Assembly: GCA_963750065.1 (NCBI GenBank)
Contig: CAVVPK010000012.1
Coordinates: 1 to 64,000 of the forward strand
Direction: 5' to 3'
Length of the DNA: 64,000 nt
From: CAVSRC01 sp963750065
GTDB taxonomy: Bacteria; Pseudomonadota; Alphaproteobacteria; Rhizobiales; Kaistiaceae
In this document: one piece after another, positions 26,361 through 35,096 of the stretch
How the letters are laid out: every line of letters starts with the position of its first letter
Numbering within the stretch: the first letter of the stretch is position 1
The notes under the pieces: model-generated
Seen by the model: only the letters and a program-made list of their open reading frames with translations
Told to the model about the DNA's origin: nothing
Database searches by the model: none
Position numbers and translations under genes: made by a program

Positions 26361-26741
26361 CTACGCGGCATCCCGCTCGGCAAAGATCTCCTTGGCGGCG
26401 AACAGGCCGTTGAGTGCAGCCGGGAAACCGGCATAGACGGCCATCTGCATCATCACCTCGACGATCTCTTCGCGGCTGCAGCCGACATTGAGCGCGCCGT
26501 GGATATGCACCGCGAGCTGCGGCCTGGCGGTGCCCAGTGCCGTCAGCGCGGCGACGACCGCCAGTTCGCGTGCCTTAAGGTCGAGCCCGGGGCGCGAATA
26601 GATGTCGCCGAAGGCGAACTCGACCAGCAACGTGGCGAAATCCGGTGCGATGTCCTTGAGGCTCTCGATGACGCGCGCGCCTTGGGCGCCGTCGATCTCG
26701 TTGAGCTTGGCGAGGCCGCGCGCGAAGCGTTCACTGGTCAT
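26361..26741 (-). CDS. Carboxymuconolactone decarboxylase/AhpD-family protein
   Basis: A 126-residue helical protein of the CMD family. FATLLVEFAFGDIYSRPGLDLKARELAVVAAL and LGTARPQLAVHIHGALNVGCSREEIVEVM are the CMD signatures. The usual AhpD-type CxxC is absent; a single Cys lies in NVGCSREE, so a peroxidase role is unlikely and a decarboxylase-like or unknown activity is more probable. It overlaps the MerR gene upstream by 11 bases and is therefore its likely co-transcribed target. Confidence 0.87.
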   Translation of the reverse strand: MTSERFARGLAKLNEIDGAQGARVIESLKDIAPDFATLLVEFAFGDIYSRPGLDLKARELAVVAALTALGTARPQLAVHIHGALNVGCSREEIVEVMMQMAVYAGFPAALNGLFAAKEIFAERDAA

Positions 26742-27126
26742 GGACAGCCTCCTTGCTCCGCACGCCGCGTTCCATGCGGCGATAGGTTTTGATCTTGTCT
26801 TCGATGGTCTTGAGATTGACCGTAAGCGCTGCGATCTCGGCGGCAACCGTCTGCCGATGCGCTTCGAGCAGCTCCCGGCGTGCGGCGAGCGTGCCGTTGC
26901 CGCGCGCCCGCAGGGCCGCATAGCGTTTCATGTCGCGGATGGGCATGCCGGTCCGGCGCAGCCGGTCGAGAAAGTCGATCCAGGTGAGGTCCGAAGGACC
27001 GTAGAGCCGATGGCCGCTGCGATTGCGCGCCAGCGGCGGGATCAGGCCGATCCTCTCGTAGTAGCGCAGGGTGTGTGCGCTGAGGCCGGACTGGCGGGCC
27101 ATTTCGGCAATAGTGAGTGTTGTCAT
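26731..27126 (-). CDS. MerR-family transcriptional regulator
   Basis: A 131-residue regulator. The N-terminal MerR helix-turn-helix (LTIAEMARQSGLSAHTLRYYERIGLIPP) and wing (RNRSGHRLYGPSDLTWIDFLDRLRRTGMPI) are followed by a long dimerisation helix (residues 70-110). There are no Cys residues for metal sensing, which suggests the class that responds to organic or redox signals. It is translationally linked to the CMD gene and preceded by a promoter with the stretched spacer typical of MerR control. Confidence 0.9.
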   Translation of the reverse strand: MTTLTIAEMARQSGLSAHTLRYYERIGLIPPLARNRSGHRLYGPSDLTWIDFLDRLRRTGMPIRDMKRYAALRARGNGTLAARRELLEAHRQTVAAEIAALTVNLKTIEDKIKTYRRMERGVRSKEAVHDQ

Positions 27127-27133
27127 GCCGGCG

Positions 27134-27164
27134 ACCCTACAAGTTCGAGCGCGCTCTAAGTCAA
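27134..27164 (-). promoter_or_regulatory. MerR-type promoter with dyad operator
   Basis: On the minus strand TTGACT and TAGGGT are separated by 19 bases, longer than the sigma-70 optimum, with a GAGCGCGCTC palindrome between them. This is the standard MerR-activated promoter geometry and predicts autoregulation of the merR-CMD pair. Confidence 0.75.
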
Positions 27165-27189
27165 GGGCCCACAATACCGGCGCAAAAAG

Positions 27190-27640
27190 AAACTTATCCC
27201 CCCACCTCTGACTGCCCCCATATTGATCGACATCCCCGCCCGCGAAGGGGCGCGCTCATGAGGCGTTCTGTGCGTGGGGCGGGGTGCGGTGTCCCGTCCT
27301 TCCGTTTCGCAAACGGGGGACTGGAGCTCGGAAGCCCGTCGACGGAGGAGCCTTTGATTGTGCCTCCGTGCGCCAAAGCCCTGAAATGGTGCAGCGCTAA
27401 AGGCGGGCAGGGGTCAGCCACCGGTGAGACCGGCCCGGGAAACCGAGGCCCCGGCACCGTGGTGGTCGAGGGCGGCCTATGTGCCAGCCCTGCCTCTGCC
27501 AACCCAGGCGGGGCCTCGCTTAAATCCCGCGGCGGGCGTCTTGCCGACGCCCATTTCGGACTACCCGCAGGCGTTTGCAAGGCGCCCGCCACCCCCTCGT
27601 CGCGAGGGGAGAGGTCTTTGAAAGGTTCATGGCTCGGTGC
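27190..27640. other. Gene-free region with strong secondary-structure potential
   Basis: Open frames exist but show no protein family and no coding-like composition. Many hairpins can form: CCGTTTCGCAAACGG (27303-27317), GGAGG...CCTCC (27343-27366), GGGCGTC-TTGCC-GACGCCC (27535-27553) and CCCCTCGTCGCGAGGGG (27594-27610). Together they could be a structured RNA or a composite of intergenic repeats. I could not match it to a known RNA family. Confidence 0.35.
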
Positions 27641-27654
27641 TTTCGGCACGCGAG

Positions 27655-27870
27655 AACGAGATTGCTTGTTTTGCTTGTCGTCCTCGCGGAAGCGAGGACC
27701 CAGTAATCACTGACGCCTCGGCTCAATCACGCGCGCCTACGTGTACTGGGTGCCCGCTCGGGGGCGGGCACCACAGGGGCTTTGTGCAATGCGGTGCGAC
27801 GAACGCGCAACCCTCCCTTTGCCGGAGGGTCAAAACCGCAAAGCGGTTTAGGGGAGGGGTTTGGGCATTG
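27655..27870. repeat. Cluster of dispersed intergenic repeats
   Basis: CGTCCTCGCGGAAGCGAGGAC followed by CCAGTAATCACTGACGCC (about 27671-27716) and CCTCCCTTTGCCGGAGGG / CCGCAAAGCGG / GGGGAGGG (about 27813-27866) are palindromic blocks of the type scattered in Hyphomicrobiales genomes. No gene is seen between them. Confidence 0.5.
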
Positions 27871-27897
27871 CCCTGCAGGCGCGAAAGGAAGAGGTCG

Positions 27898-28665
27898 TCA
27901 GTCCCGTCTGAAGATGACGCCGCCGACCCAGCCGATGGTGAGCGCCAGCGCCACGCAGATCAGCCCGTAGAGCAGCGCCTGGTTGCGGGCGAAGGAGGTC
28001 AGGGTGTCCTCGAGCCCGGTCTTGGTGACACGCAGGTGATCGTCGGCGCGGGCAATCAGCAGCCGGTCGGAGAACAGGTAGGCATCGGCCGTATAGGTGC
28101 CGACCGGGATATTCGCCGGCAGATAGAAGGTCGTGCGGAAGATCAGACTGCCGATGAAGCTGACCCCGACCCCCTGGTGATAGAGGCCGGCGCGGCCCTT
28201 CAGTCGGATGAAGGCTTCGCGGAAGCGGTCGGCGGCCGGATCGTTGGGGACGGCACGGCCGGCATAGCGGAAGGCGATGTTGTCGAAGCCGAGCTGCAGC
28301 CGGTCGAGAACGGGCGCGGTCGCCAGGTCCGCCACCTTCACCGACGTCGACAGAGCATAGAAGGACGGCGCCGCCTGGAAGGTCTCGGAGGCGGCGTTGG
28401 CCCAGATGCCCAGGATCCGCTCCTTGCGCCGCGCCACCATGGTCTCGCGCGGTCCGAGCAGCAGCACCGCGATATCGTAGCCGCCCACGCCGGAGACGGA
28501 TTTGGCGTCGCGGTCGATGACGCCGAACACCGTCACCGCGGTGCCGGTGAAGTTGGAGTTGATCGTCACCTCCGGCGTCGACAGCGCCACGGTCAGCTTT
28601 TCCGCTTGCGCCGGCCCGGCCGCGGCAAGCACGAAGGCAACCGCCAGTGCCGCGATCCAGCTCAT
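27898..28665 (-). CDS. TIGR02186-family membrane-anchored secreted protein
   Basis: A 255-residue protein with a signal peptide (MSWIAALAVAFVLAAAGPAQA), a beta-rich periplasmic body (LTVALSTPEVTINSNFTGTA, LFDSHD-free) and a C-terminal transmembrane helix (LLYGLICVALALTIGWVGGVIF). It matches the uncharacterised TIGR02186 family, which is found next to TSUP transporters. Its start overlaps the stop of the TSUP gene upstream (ATGA), so the two are made together and may form one complex in the inner membrane. Function unknown. Confidence 0.82.
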   Translation of the reverse strand: MSWIAALAVAFVLAAAGPAQAEKLTVALSTPEVTINSNFTGTAVTVFGVIDRDAKSVSGVGGYDIAVLLLGPRETMVARRKERILGIWANAASETFQAAPSFYALSTSVKVADLATAPVLDRLQLGFDNIAFRYAGRAVPNDPAADRFREAFIRLKGRAGLYHQGVGVSFIGSLIFRTTFYLPANIPVGTYTADAYLFSDRLLIARADDHLRVTKTGLEDTLTSFARNQALLYGLICVALALTIGWVGGVIFRRD

Positions 28666-29591
28666 GGTCCCAACCCCACCAGCCGCGCCAGCGTGTAGGG
28701 CTCTACCGGCGTGGCCACCAGTCCGGCGAGAAAGCGCGCCGCAACCGCGATGACCAGCAGGCCAAGCAGGGCGCGCAGCTGGTCGCCGCGGATGTTCTGG
28801 CCGATGCGGGCGCCGAACTGTGCCCCGATGACGCCGCCGACCATCAGGATGATGGCGAGGAACAGATCGACCGACGCGTCCGAGACGGCGTGCAGGACCG
28901 TCGCCACCGCCATCGTCGCCAGGATCTGCACCAGCGACGTGCCGATGACGACATTGGTCGGCACGCGCAGGAGATAGATCAGCGCCGGCACCATGATGAA
29001 GCCGCCGCCGATGCCGAGCAGGGCGCCGAGGAAGCCGATGCCTGTGCCCAGAGCGATGATCGGGATGACGCTGACATAGAGCCGCGACTTCTTGAACCGC
29101 ATCTTGAAGGGCAGGCCGTGCACCCAGTTGTGCTGGCCGGGGCGGCGCAGCGGCGTCGGGCGGCCGAGCCGGGCGTTGACCATCGCGCGGATGGATTCGC
29201 TCAGCATCAGGCCGCCGACCAGCCCGAGGAAGGTGACATAGGAGAGCGAGACGATAAGGTCGAGCTGGCCGCCGGCCCTCAGCGCATTGAACACCAGCAC
29301 GCCGAGGCTGCTGCCCAGAATGCCGGCGAGCAGCAGCACCGTGGCCAGCTTGAAGTCGATCAGCCGCCGCCGCCAGTAGCTGAGCGCGGCCGAGGCCGAG
29401 GAGGCGACGATCTGCGGCGCCACGGTGGCCACCGAGACGACCGGCGGAATGCCGGAAAAGATGAGCAGCGGGGTCAGCAGGAAGCCGCCGCCAACGCCGA
29501 ACATCCCGGACAGGAAGCCGACCGCGCCACCCATGCCGAGGACGATCAGCATGTTCACCGGCATCTCGGCTATGGGCAGATAGATCAGCAC
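28662..29591 (-). CDS. TSUP (TauE/SafE) family sulfite/sulfonate exporter-like protein
   Basis: A 309-residue inner-membrane protein with two TSUP repeats; VGFLSGMFGVGGGFLLTPLL and IGFLGALLGIGGGFIMVPALI are the two matching GVGGG/GIGGG signatures. The family exports small sulfur-containing or carboxylate anions. The start is taken as GTG at 29591 (MLIYLPIAEMPVNML), which matches relatives; longer forms add an arginine-rich stretch that looks non-coding. It is coupled to the TIGR02186 gene downstream. Confidence 0.87.
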   Translation of the reverse strand: MLIYLPIAEMPVNMLIVLGMGGAVGFLSGMFGVGGGFLLTPLLIFSGIPPVVSVATVAPQIVASSASAALSYWRRRLIDFKLATVLLLAGILGSSLGVLVFNALRAGGQLDLIVSLSYVTFLGLVGGLMLSESIRAMVNARLGRPTPLRRPGQHNWVHGLPFKMRFKKSRLYVSVIPIIALGTGIGFLGALLGIGGGFIMVPALIYLLRVPTNVVIGTSLVQILATMAVATVLHAVSDASVDLFLAIILMVGGVIGAQFGARIGQNIRGDQLRALLGLLVIAVAARFLAGLVATPVEPYTLARLVGLGP

Positions 29592-29748
29592 GGCGACAGT
29601 GGGGCGAGCGGAAGCGGATGCGCGGAAGAGCCGGCCGCACGGCGGTAGGGCGGATAAAGCGCCCGCGCTACGCACCTGTCAACGTGGTGGTGGCGGCAGC
29701 CGGCTGCACGCGGGTGGGACGCGGACGTGGGTCCGCGTCCCATGTCCG

Positions 29749-32700
29749 TCAGATGTGCTGGTCGGTCAACGCCGCCACCAGCGAGCCGTCGATCTGGCCG
29801 GTTTCGGCGATGCCGTTCTCGCGCTGGTAGGCCTTCACCGCGTCGCGCGTGCGGCCGCCGGCGACGCCGTCGGCCGGTCCGGGGTCGAAGCCCTGCTCGG
29901 CCAGCAGCGTCTGGATCTTCTTGACCAGCGCCGCGCGGTCGGTATCGCTGAGCGACTTGCCCGGCGAGTCCCAGCCGCCTTGCGGCGTGCTGACGCCGTT
30001 GGCGTCGGCCAGCGGCGGCTTGGGGTGCCAGGCTTGCACTTGCGCCCGGGCCTTGGCGAGATCGTTGCCGTTGAGCAGCTTGGCCACCTCGTCGCGGCGC
30101 GCCGCCGCGTCGCTGTCGCCCTGGGCGGCGGCGATCGCGAACCACTTGTACGAGGCGACGAGGTCCTGCTGCGTGCCCAGGCCGCGGGCATAGACGACGC
30201 CGAGATTGTACTGGCTGTCGCGCACGCCGTAGTCGGCGGCGGCCTGGAACCATTGCAGCGCCTTCTGCTGGTCGGGCGGCCCGTCGACGCCTTCGCTCAT
30301 CAGGACGGCGAGGTTGTGCATGGCGTTGATGTTGCCCTGGTCGGCCGCCCGCTGATACCAGTCGACCGCCTTCACCAGGTTCTTGCTCACGCCCTGGCCG
30401 CGCTCGTACAGGCTGCCGAGACGGTATTGGGCAACGGCGATGCCGCCTTCGGCCGCGCGCTGGTACCATTCGGCCGCCTTGGCAAGGTCCTTGGCGACTT
30501 GGTCGCCGGCGGCGTAGCGCGCCGCCACTTCGAAGGCGGCCGCCGGATCGCCGGAGGCCGCGGCCTTGACCAGCTCTGGCGAACCGATTGCAGCGTCAGG
30601 CGCATTGCCGGCATGCCGCGGCGCCGGCGGGGCGGAGGCCGAGGTCAGCGAGACCGGCGCTGCGGCCGCGGCGGCAGGCGTCGTGCCGGCAGTCGCCGGC
30701 TGGGTCGTGAAACCGGAGGCCGGCGGCGCGGCATTGGCGGCGCCGAAACGGCTGTCCATGGCTCCCGGTGCGGAGAAGGTGATGTCGGCGTTGGGCGTTG
30801 CCGATGGTGCCACCATCGCTGCGGTATTGCCGCTGCCTGCCGGCACGGTGGCACCGGCCGCGGCAAGCACGTCGCCGGCCGTCGATTTCGGTGCATCGAT
30901 GCTGGCCACCGGCTCAGGCGCGGCCACGTGCTGTGACGTGCCGTCGACCGTGCCGTAAACCTTGATCGCGCCGATGGCCAGAATGATCGCCGCGGCGGCC
31001 AGCAGCAGCGGCCGCTTGCGGTTACGGATCGCATGGCTGATGCGGGAGAAGGCGCCCGGCTTGTGCTCGCTCTGGTCGCCGGCGGCCTCGGCCGGCGACG
31101 CTTCGGCGCGATGCGCTTCGGCTGCGGCCGCCTGGGCCGCCCGGCGCGCTGCGGCGATGAAATCGGCCCGCCGGTCGCCGCTTGCCGCCTTTTGCGGCGC
31201 CACGACGGCTGGTGCGGCGCCTTCTGTTGGCATTGCACCGGGCACTGTCCCCGCGGCGGCCCCGTGCGTGCCGGTGGCGCGCTTTTCGACCACTGCCGCG
31301 CGCTCAAGCTGGTCGAGACGATCGACGACCTGGGTCAGCGTCTGATCGACCGCTTCCGGCTCCGCGTCGGCATGGGCAGAATGATCGTCGGTCGCCGCCC
31401 TGAGGTTCTCCAGATCCTGGCGCAGTGCCCGGATCAGATCGGAATTGATGCCCCTGTCGTCGAGCGAGGCCGACAGCTCGTTGACCGCGGCGCGTGCCTC
31501 GGCGCGGGCCGCCTCGATCGATTCCTTGTGGCTTTCGGAAAGGCGCGACTGCAGCTGTTCGAGGTTTTCTTCGACTTGGCGCAATACCGCGGCGCGCGGC
31601 TGGTCGTCTTCGAGCTGGCCGGCAAGCCGCGCCACCTGTGCTTCCAGCTCGGCCATGCCGGTGGCGTCGGAATCGGGACCGGTCGCCGTCTCCAGGCGGG
31701 CCGCCAGATCCCTGATCTGCGCTTCGAGGTGGTCGGTGTCGGCGGCGCCGCGTCCGGCGATCTCGCGGCGGATGGCGGCAATCTCCATCTTGATCTCGTC
31801 GAGCGCCGCCGCCGGCTCGCGCTGCGAGGCACTCAGGCCTTCGACCGATTCGACGAGGCTCTGCAGGCGGGCGTGCATGGTCGCGATGGACGCCACGGCC
31901 GGCGACCGGTCGAGCAGGTCGTCGATGCGCGCGGCGATCTCGTCGAGCCGTCCGACGATGGACGGCGCGCTGCGCTCGGAAAGCGTCGCCACGACGTTCT
32001 TGCTCAGCGCATCGAAGCGCTGTTCCAGACGCTCCACCGCCTCCTGCGAGGCCACCGCCGCGTTGCGGTTGGCAAGCGCCACCTTCAGCTCTTCGCCAAG
32101 CGTGGTCAGCTGCTCTTCCAGGCGCTCGACGGCGGGACTGACCGAGGGTTCCTTGCGGCCATTAAGCGCCGCCTCGACGCTGCGGGCGAGTTCGGCAACA
32201 CGCATTTCGAGCCGCTGGATGGCACGCGGGCTGTCGTCGGCTTCGAGCGCACGCCTGAGTGCGGAGACTTCCTCGCCCAGCGCATCGAGACGGCTATGGT
32301 CGGGGCTCCTGCTGGCAAGCTCTTCCAGCCGGCTCGAGATCGCCTCGGTGCGCGCCTCGATCTGCTCCAGCGACGGCTGAACGGAATTGTGCTCCACCGC
32401 CCCGCGCAGCGAGGTGAGGTCGGCACGGATGGCGGTCAGCAGCGAACGGTCGATCGGCTTCTCGGTCGACAGCATTTCGATGCGGCGGGCGAGATCGAAG
32501 GTTGCCCCCTGATCCTGGGCACCGGACTGGGTGAGCGCGGCCACCTGTTCGCTCAAGCCGGCGAGGTCGGCGCGCAGCGCCGCCGTCACGTCGGAAAGCG
32601 CCTTCTGGTCGCGGCGCATGGTCGCCGTCTCGGCGCGCTCGTCGAGCATGCGCTGACGCGCCGATATTTCGGCGATGGCCGCTTCGATGTCGTTCCCCTT

Positions 32701-33519
32701 GCCGGTTTGCGGCGAGGTGGGGCGCGGTACCGCGCGCTCGCGGCCGGCAAGTCGGCTGCCGATGTCGCTGAGCCGCCGCTCGATGCGGGCGATCTGGTCG
32801 GCATCGCTGGCCGGACCGGTTGCCGCGTCGCGCGGCTGGATGAGGCGTGCCTTGGCTTCGTCGATACGCGACTCCAGCCCGCGCAGCGCGGCGTCGATGG
32901 TCGCCGCACGCTCGCTGGCGTCGTTCGTCCGCGGCTTTGGCCGCTCGGCGAGCAAGGCATTCAGCCGCGAGCCAATATCGTCCAGGGCCGGGTCGGTTTC
33001 CTCGCGTATCGGCGCCGCGCGCTCGCCCATTCTGGCGATGCGCCGGTCGAGGTCGCGGATCGCCTCGGTCACGCGCGCCACGTCGGCGGTCGGCGCCACC
33101 GGTCCGGCGGCGCGCTGCCCTTCAATCATCGTTCGGGCGCGTTCGTCGGCATCCTCGATGTCGCGGGCGAGTTTCTCGACCATTGCGGAGACTCCCTTCA
33201 GGGAGCCGTCGGTCCGCCCACCTTCAGACTGACGGGCAAGGCGCTGCTCGATTTCGTCGAGGCGCCTGATGAGGTTCGGAACCGTAGCGCGCGATCTGTC
33301 GTCCATGGAGCGCAGGCGCGCCGTCAGGCGGTCGAGTGCCGCCGCGATTGCCGAGGGATGGTCATGATCCGTGTCCGGTGCGCGGCCGAACTCCCCGTCG
33401 CCGACGGTGTTGTTCAGCCACTCGCTGACGGTGAGACCGGCGCGTCTTGCCGCCGTGTAGATCGCCTCGCGCGTTTCCTCGTCTACCCCCCGGAGGCTCC
33501 ACGGCATGCCCGATTTCAT
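29749..33519 (-). CDS. PodJ-like polar localisation protein with Sel1 repeats
   Basis: A 1256-residue bitopic membrane protein. The N-terminus (PWSLRGVDEETREAIYTAARRAGLTVSEWLN) is the PodJ-type motif. Residues 60-800 are mostly coiled coil (long Glu/Arg/Ala heptads such as LEQIEARTEAISSRLEEL). One transmembrane helix sits near 833-855 (LLLAAAAIILAIGAIKVYG). A Pro/Ala linker, about four Sel1-like repeats (about 970-1150; AEWYQRAAEGGIAVAQYRLG) and a C-terminal peptidoglycan-binding domain (1190-1250) follow. PodJ organises new-pole development in Caulobacter and Agrobacterium. The identity is by architecture; it could be a PodJ paralogue. Confidence 0.85.
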   Translation of the reverse strand: MKSGMPWSLRGVDEETREAIYTAARRAGLTVSEWLNNTVGDGEFGRAPDTDHDHPSAIAAALDRLTARLRSMDDRSRATVPNLIRRLDEIEQRLARQSEGGRTDGSLKGVSAMVEKLARDIEDADERARTMIEGQRAAGPVAPTADVARVTEAIRDLDRRIARMGERAAPIREETDPALDDIGSRLNALLAERPKPRTNDASERAATIDAALRGLESRIDEAKARLIQPRDAATGPASDADQIARIERRLSDIGSRLAGRERAVPRPTSPQTGKGNDIEAAIAEISARQRMLDERAETATMRRDQKALSDVTAALRADLAGLSEQVAALTQSGAQDQGATFDLARRIEMLSTEKPIDRSLLTAIRADLTSLRGAVEHNSVQPSLEQIEARTEAISSRLEELASRSPDHSRLDALGEEVSALRRALEADDSPRAIQRLEMRVAELARSVEAALNGRKEPSVSPAVERLEEQLTTLGEELKVALANRNAAVASQEAVERLEQRFDALSKNVVATLSERSAPSIVGRLDEIAARIDDLLDRSPAVASIATMHARLQSLVESVEGLSASQREPAAALDEIKMEIAAIRREIAGRGAADTDHLEAQIRDLAARLETATGPDSDATGMAELEAQVARLAGQLEDDQPRAAVLRQVEENLEQLQSRLSESHKESIEAARAEARAAVNELSASLDDRGINSDLIRALRQDLENLRAATDDHSAHADAEPEAVDQTLTQVVDRLDQLERAAVVEKRATGTHGAAAGTVPGAMPTEGAAPAVVAPQKAASGDRRADFIAAARRAAQAAAAEAHRAEASPAEAAGDQSEHKPGAFSRISHAIRNRKRPLLLAAAAIILAIGAIKVYGTVDGTSQHVAAPEPVASIDAPKSTAGDVLAAAGATVPAGSGNTAAMVAPSATPNADITFSAPGAMDSRFGAANAAPPASGFTTQPATAGTTPAAAAAAPVSLTSASAPPAPRHAGNAPDAAIGSPELVKAAASGDPAAAFEVAARYAAGDQVAKDLAKAAEWYQRAAEGGIAVAQYRLGSLYERGQGVSKNLVKAVDWYQRAADQGNINAMHNLAVLMSEGVDGPPDQQKALQWFQAAADYGVRDSQYNLGVVYARGLGTQQDLVASYKWFAIAAAQGDSDAAARRDEVAKLLNGNDLAKARAQVQAWHPKPPLADANGVSTPQGGWDSPGKSLSDTDRAALVKKIQTLLAEQGFDPGPADGVAGGRTRDAVKAYQRENGIAETGQIDGSLVAALTDQHI

Positions 33520-33866
33520 CACTCGACCCCTCGCCGGGACGCAGGCGGTCAGCAAATCCCCGCCGGAAGCTGCCGGATGCGGACGCACCGAAAAGGAATC
33601 GGGCGTGCCTGCGCCTCCACCGAGAGTTCGTCGAACATGGTAAACAAGCCGTTAACCGCCGGCCGCCAACGGAATCTTCTGGTAACAAGCCTTAACGATT
33701 TATGCCTGCGACAATCGTGCACCAGGGGAGCCGGCGCCCGGCAACCGGCCTGCCGGGTCTGGACGGGGGCGCATTCAGGCGTTAAGACGGACAGGTATTT
33801 ATTCCTGTCCCGAATCATCAGAGCCAAAGGCTCTAGGACACCCGGCGGCACGGAGGGGCTCGAAAA
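33520..33866. other. Divergent control region between podJ-like gene and S24 regulator
   Basis: No gene is seen. Two GAATC (GANTC) sites at 33596 and 33672 lie upstream of the podJ-like gene; such sites are targets of CcrM methylation and GcrA in alphaproteobacteria. TTAAC elements near 33650 and 33691 are also present. I see no clear sigma-70 promoter. Confidence 0.35.
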
Positions 33867-34502
33867 GTGCTGTCCCATGCCCGCATCTGGTCGGCAATTG
33901 ACCGGCTTGCCGACCGCAAACGCTTGAGTGCTTCCGGGCTGGCGCGCCTTGCCGGGCTCGATCCGACCACTTTCAACAAGTCGAAACGGGTCGCGGCCGA
34001 CGGACGCCCGCGCTGGCCGTCGACCGAAAGCATCGCCAAGATCCTGCAAGCGACCGGCACCGATATTGCCGGCTTCCTCGGGCTTGCCGCGCCTGCCGCC
34101 CGCCGCCAGGCGGTCAACCGTCAGGTGCCGCTTCTCGGCTTCGCTCAGGCCGGCGCCGGCGGTTTCTTCGACGATGCGGGGTTTCCCGCCGGCAGCGGCT
34201 GGGAAGAGGTCGATTTTCCGGCCAGCGCCCGTGACAACGTCTTTGCCCTTCAGGTCACCGGCGAGTCCATGATGCCGCTCTACCGTCACGGCGATCGCCT
34301 GATCGTGGCGCGCGACGCCGCCTGCCGCAAGGGCGACCGTGTCGTCGTCAAGACGACCGACGGCGAGGTGATGGCCAAGATCCTGCTGAAGAAGACGGCG
34401 CGGGCGGTCGAGCTCGCCTCGCTCAATCCCGCTCACCCCGGCCGCTCGTTCACCCTGCGCGACATCGAATGGATCGCGCGCATCATCTGGGCCAGCCAGT
34501 GA
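33867..34502 (+). CDS. S24-family (LexA/CI-like) transcriptional regulator
   Basis: A 211-residue protein. The N-terminal helix-turn-helix (SASGLARLAGLDPTTFNKSKR ... STESIAKILQATG) is followed by a LexA-like S24 peptidase domain. The catalytic Ser is in FALQVTGESMMPLYRHGD and the Lys in GDRVVVKTTDGEVMAKIL. It has no Ala-Gly cleavage site that I can clearly place. It is likely a repressor that may self-cleave on stress, similar to chromosomal CI-like proteins of rhizobia. It starts with GTG and overlaps the next gene (GTGA). Confidence 0.87.
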   Translation: MLSHARIWSAIDRLADRKRLSASGLARLAGLDPTTFNKSKRVAADGRPRWPSTESIAKILQATGTDIAGFLGLAAPAARRQAVNRQVPLLGFAQAGAGGFFDDAGFPAGSGWEEVDFPASARDNVFALQVTGESMMPLYRHGDRLIVARDAACRKGDRVVVKTTDGEVMAKILLKKTARAVELASLNPAHPGRSFTLRDIEWIARIIWASQ

Positions 34503-35096
34503 AGCGGCTCTGGCTTGTCGTCCTGCTCAGCCTGCTGGTCTCGTCTGCCTACGCCCAGGTCGTCATATTGCCACCCGTGCGCGACGTCACGCCGCCCGAC
34601 ATGACGCCCGGGCCCAAGGTCAGCGGGCCGCTCGAACGCGTCGCACCGCCGCCGGCCCCACCGGCGAAGGCACGCTGGTGGCGCTTCTTCCTGCCCGCGA
34701 CGACCGACGCCGCCACCTTCACGACCGACGGCAAGACGATCCACGTCGCCGGCGTCGACCCGCCGCCGGTCGATGCCGCCTGTCCGCTGGCCGATGGCAC
34801 CTCCTGGCCCTGCGGCCGCACCGCTCTCTATTCCCTGCGCATGTTCCTGCACGGCCGCGCCGTCGAGTGCTATTTCCCGGACAGCGGCGACGTCACCGAG
34901 ATCACGGCGCCGTGCCGCGTGGGCACGAGCGACATCGGCCTGTGGCTGTTGTCGGCAGGGCTGGGCGCGGCCGAACGATCTTGCCACCGACGCCTATCGC
35001 AAGGCGGCGACAGATGCGCTCTGCGCCGGGCGCGGCATCTGGCGCGGTGAGACGCCGCCGGCAGACTGCCCGAAGAAGACGCCGGATCCGGGTTAG
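34499..35096 (+). CDS. Secreted thermonuclease-family (SNase-like) protein, frameshifted
   Basis: An N-terminal signal peptide (KRLWLVVLLSLLVSSAYAQ) precedes a staphylococcal-nuclease-like domain: DGKTIHVAGVDPP, SWPCGRTALYSLRMFLHGRAVEC, then AYRKAATDALCAGRGIWRGE. One extra base near 34964 (CTGGGCGCGG) breaks the frame; the two halves join smoothly when it is removed. Four Cys residues fit a periplasmic location. The canonical catalytic Arg/Glu set is not obvious, so nuclease activity is uncertain. It overlaps the S24 regulator (GTGA) and converges on lysS. Confidence 0.75.

Noticed and set aside
27257..27713. Open frame starting MRRSVRGAGCG
   Set aside because: No domain, low-complexity composition and strong RNA-like hairpins; treated as non-coding.
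33867..35096. Prophage region suggested by the CI-like S24 regulator and nuclease-like gene
   Set aside because: No integrase, structural or replication phage genes nearby, and base composition matches the neighbours.
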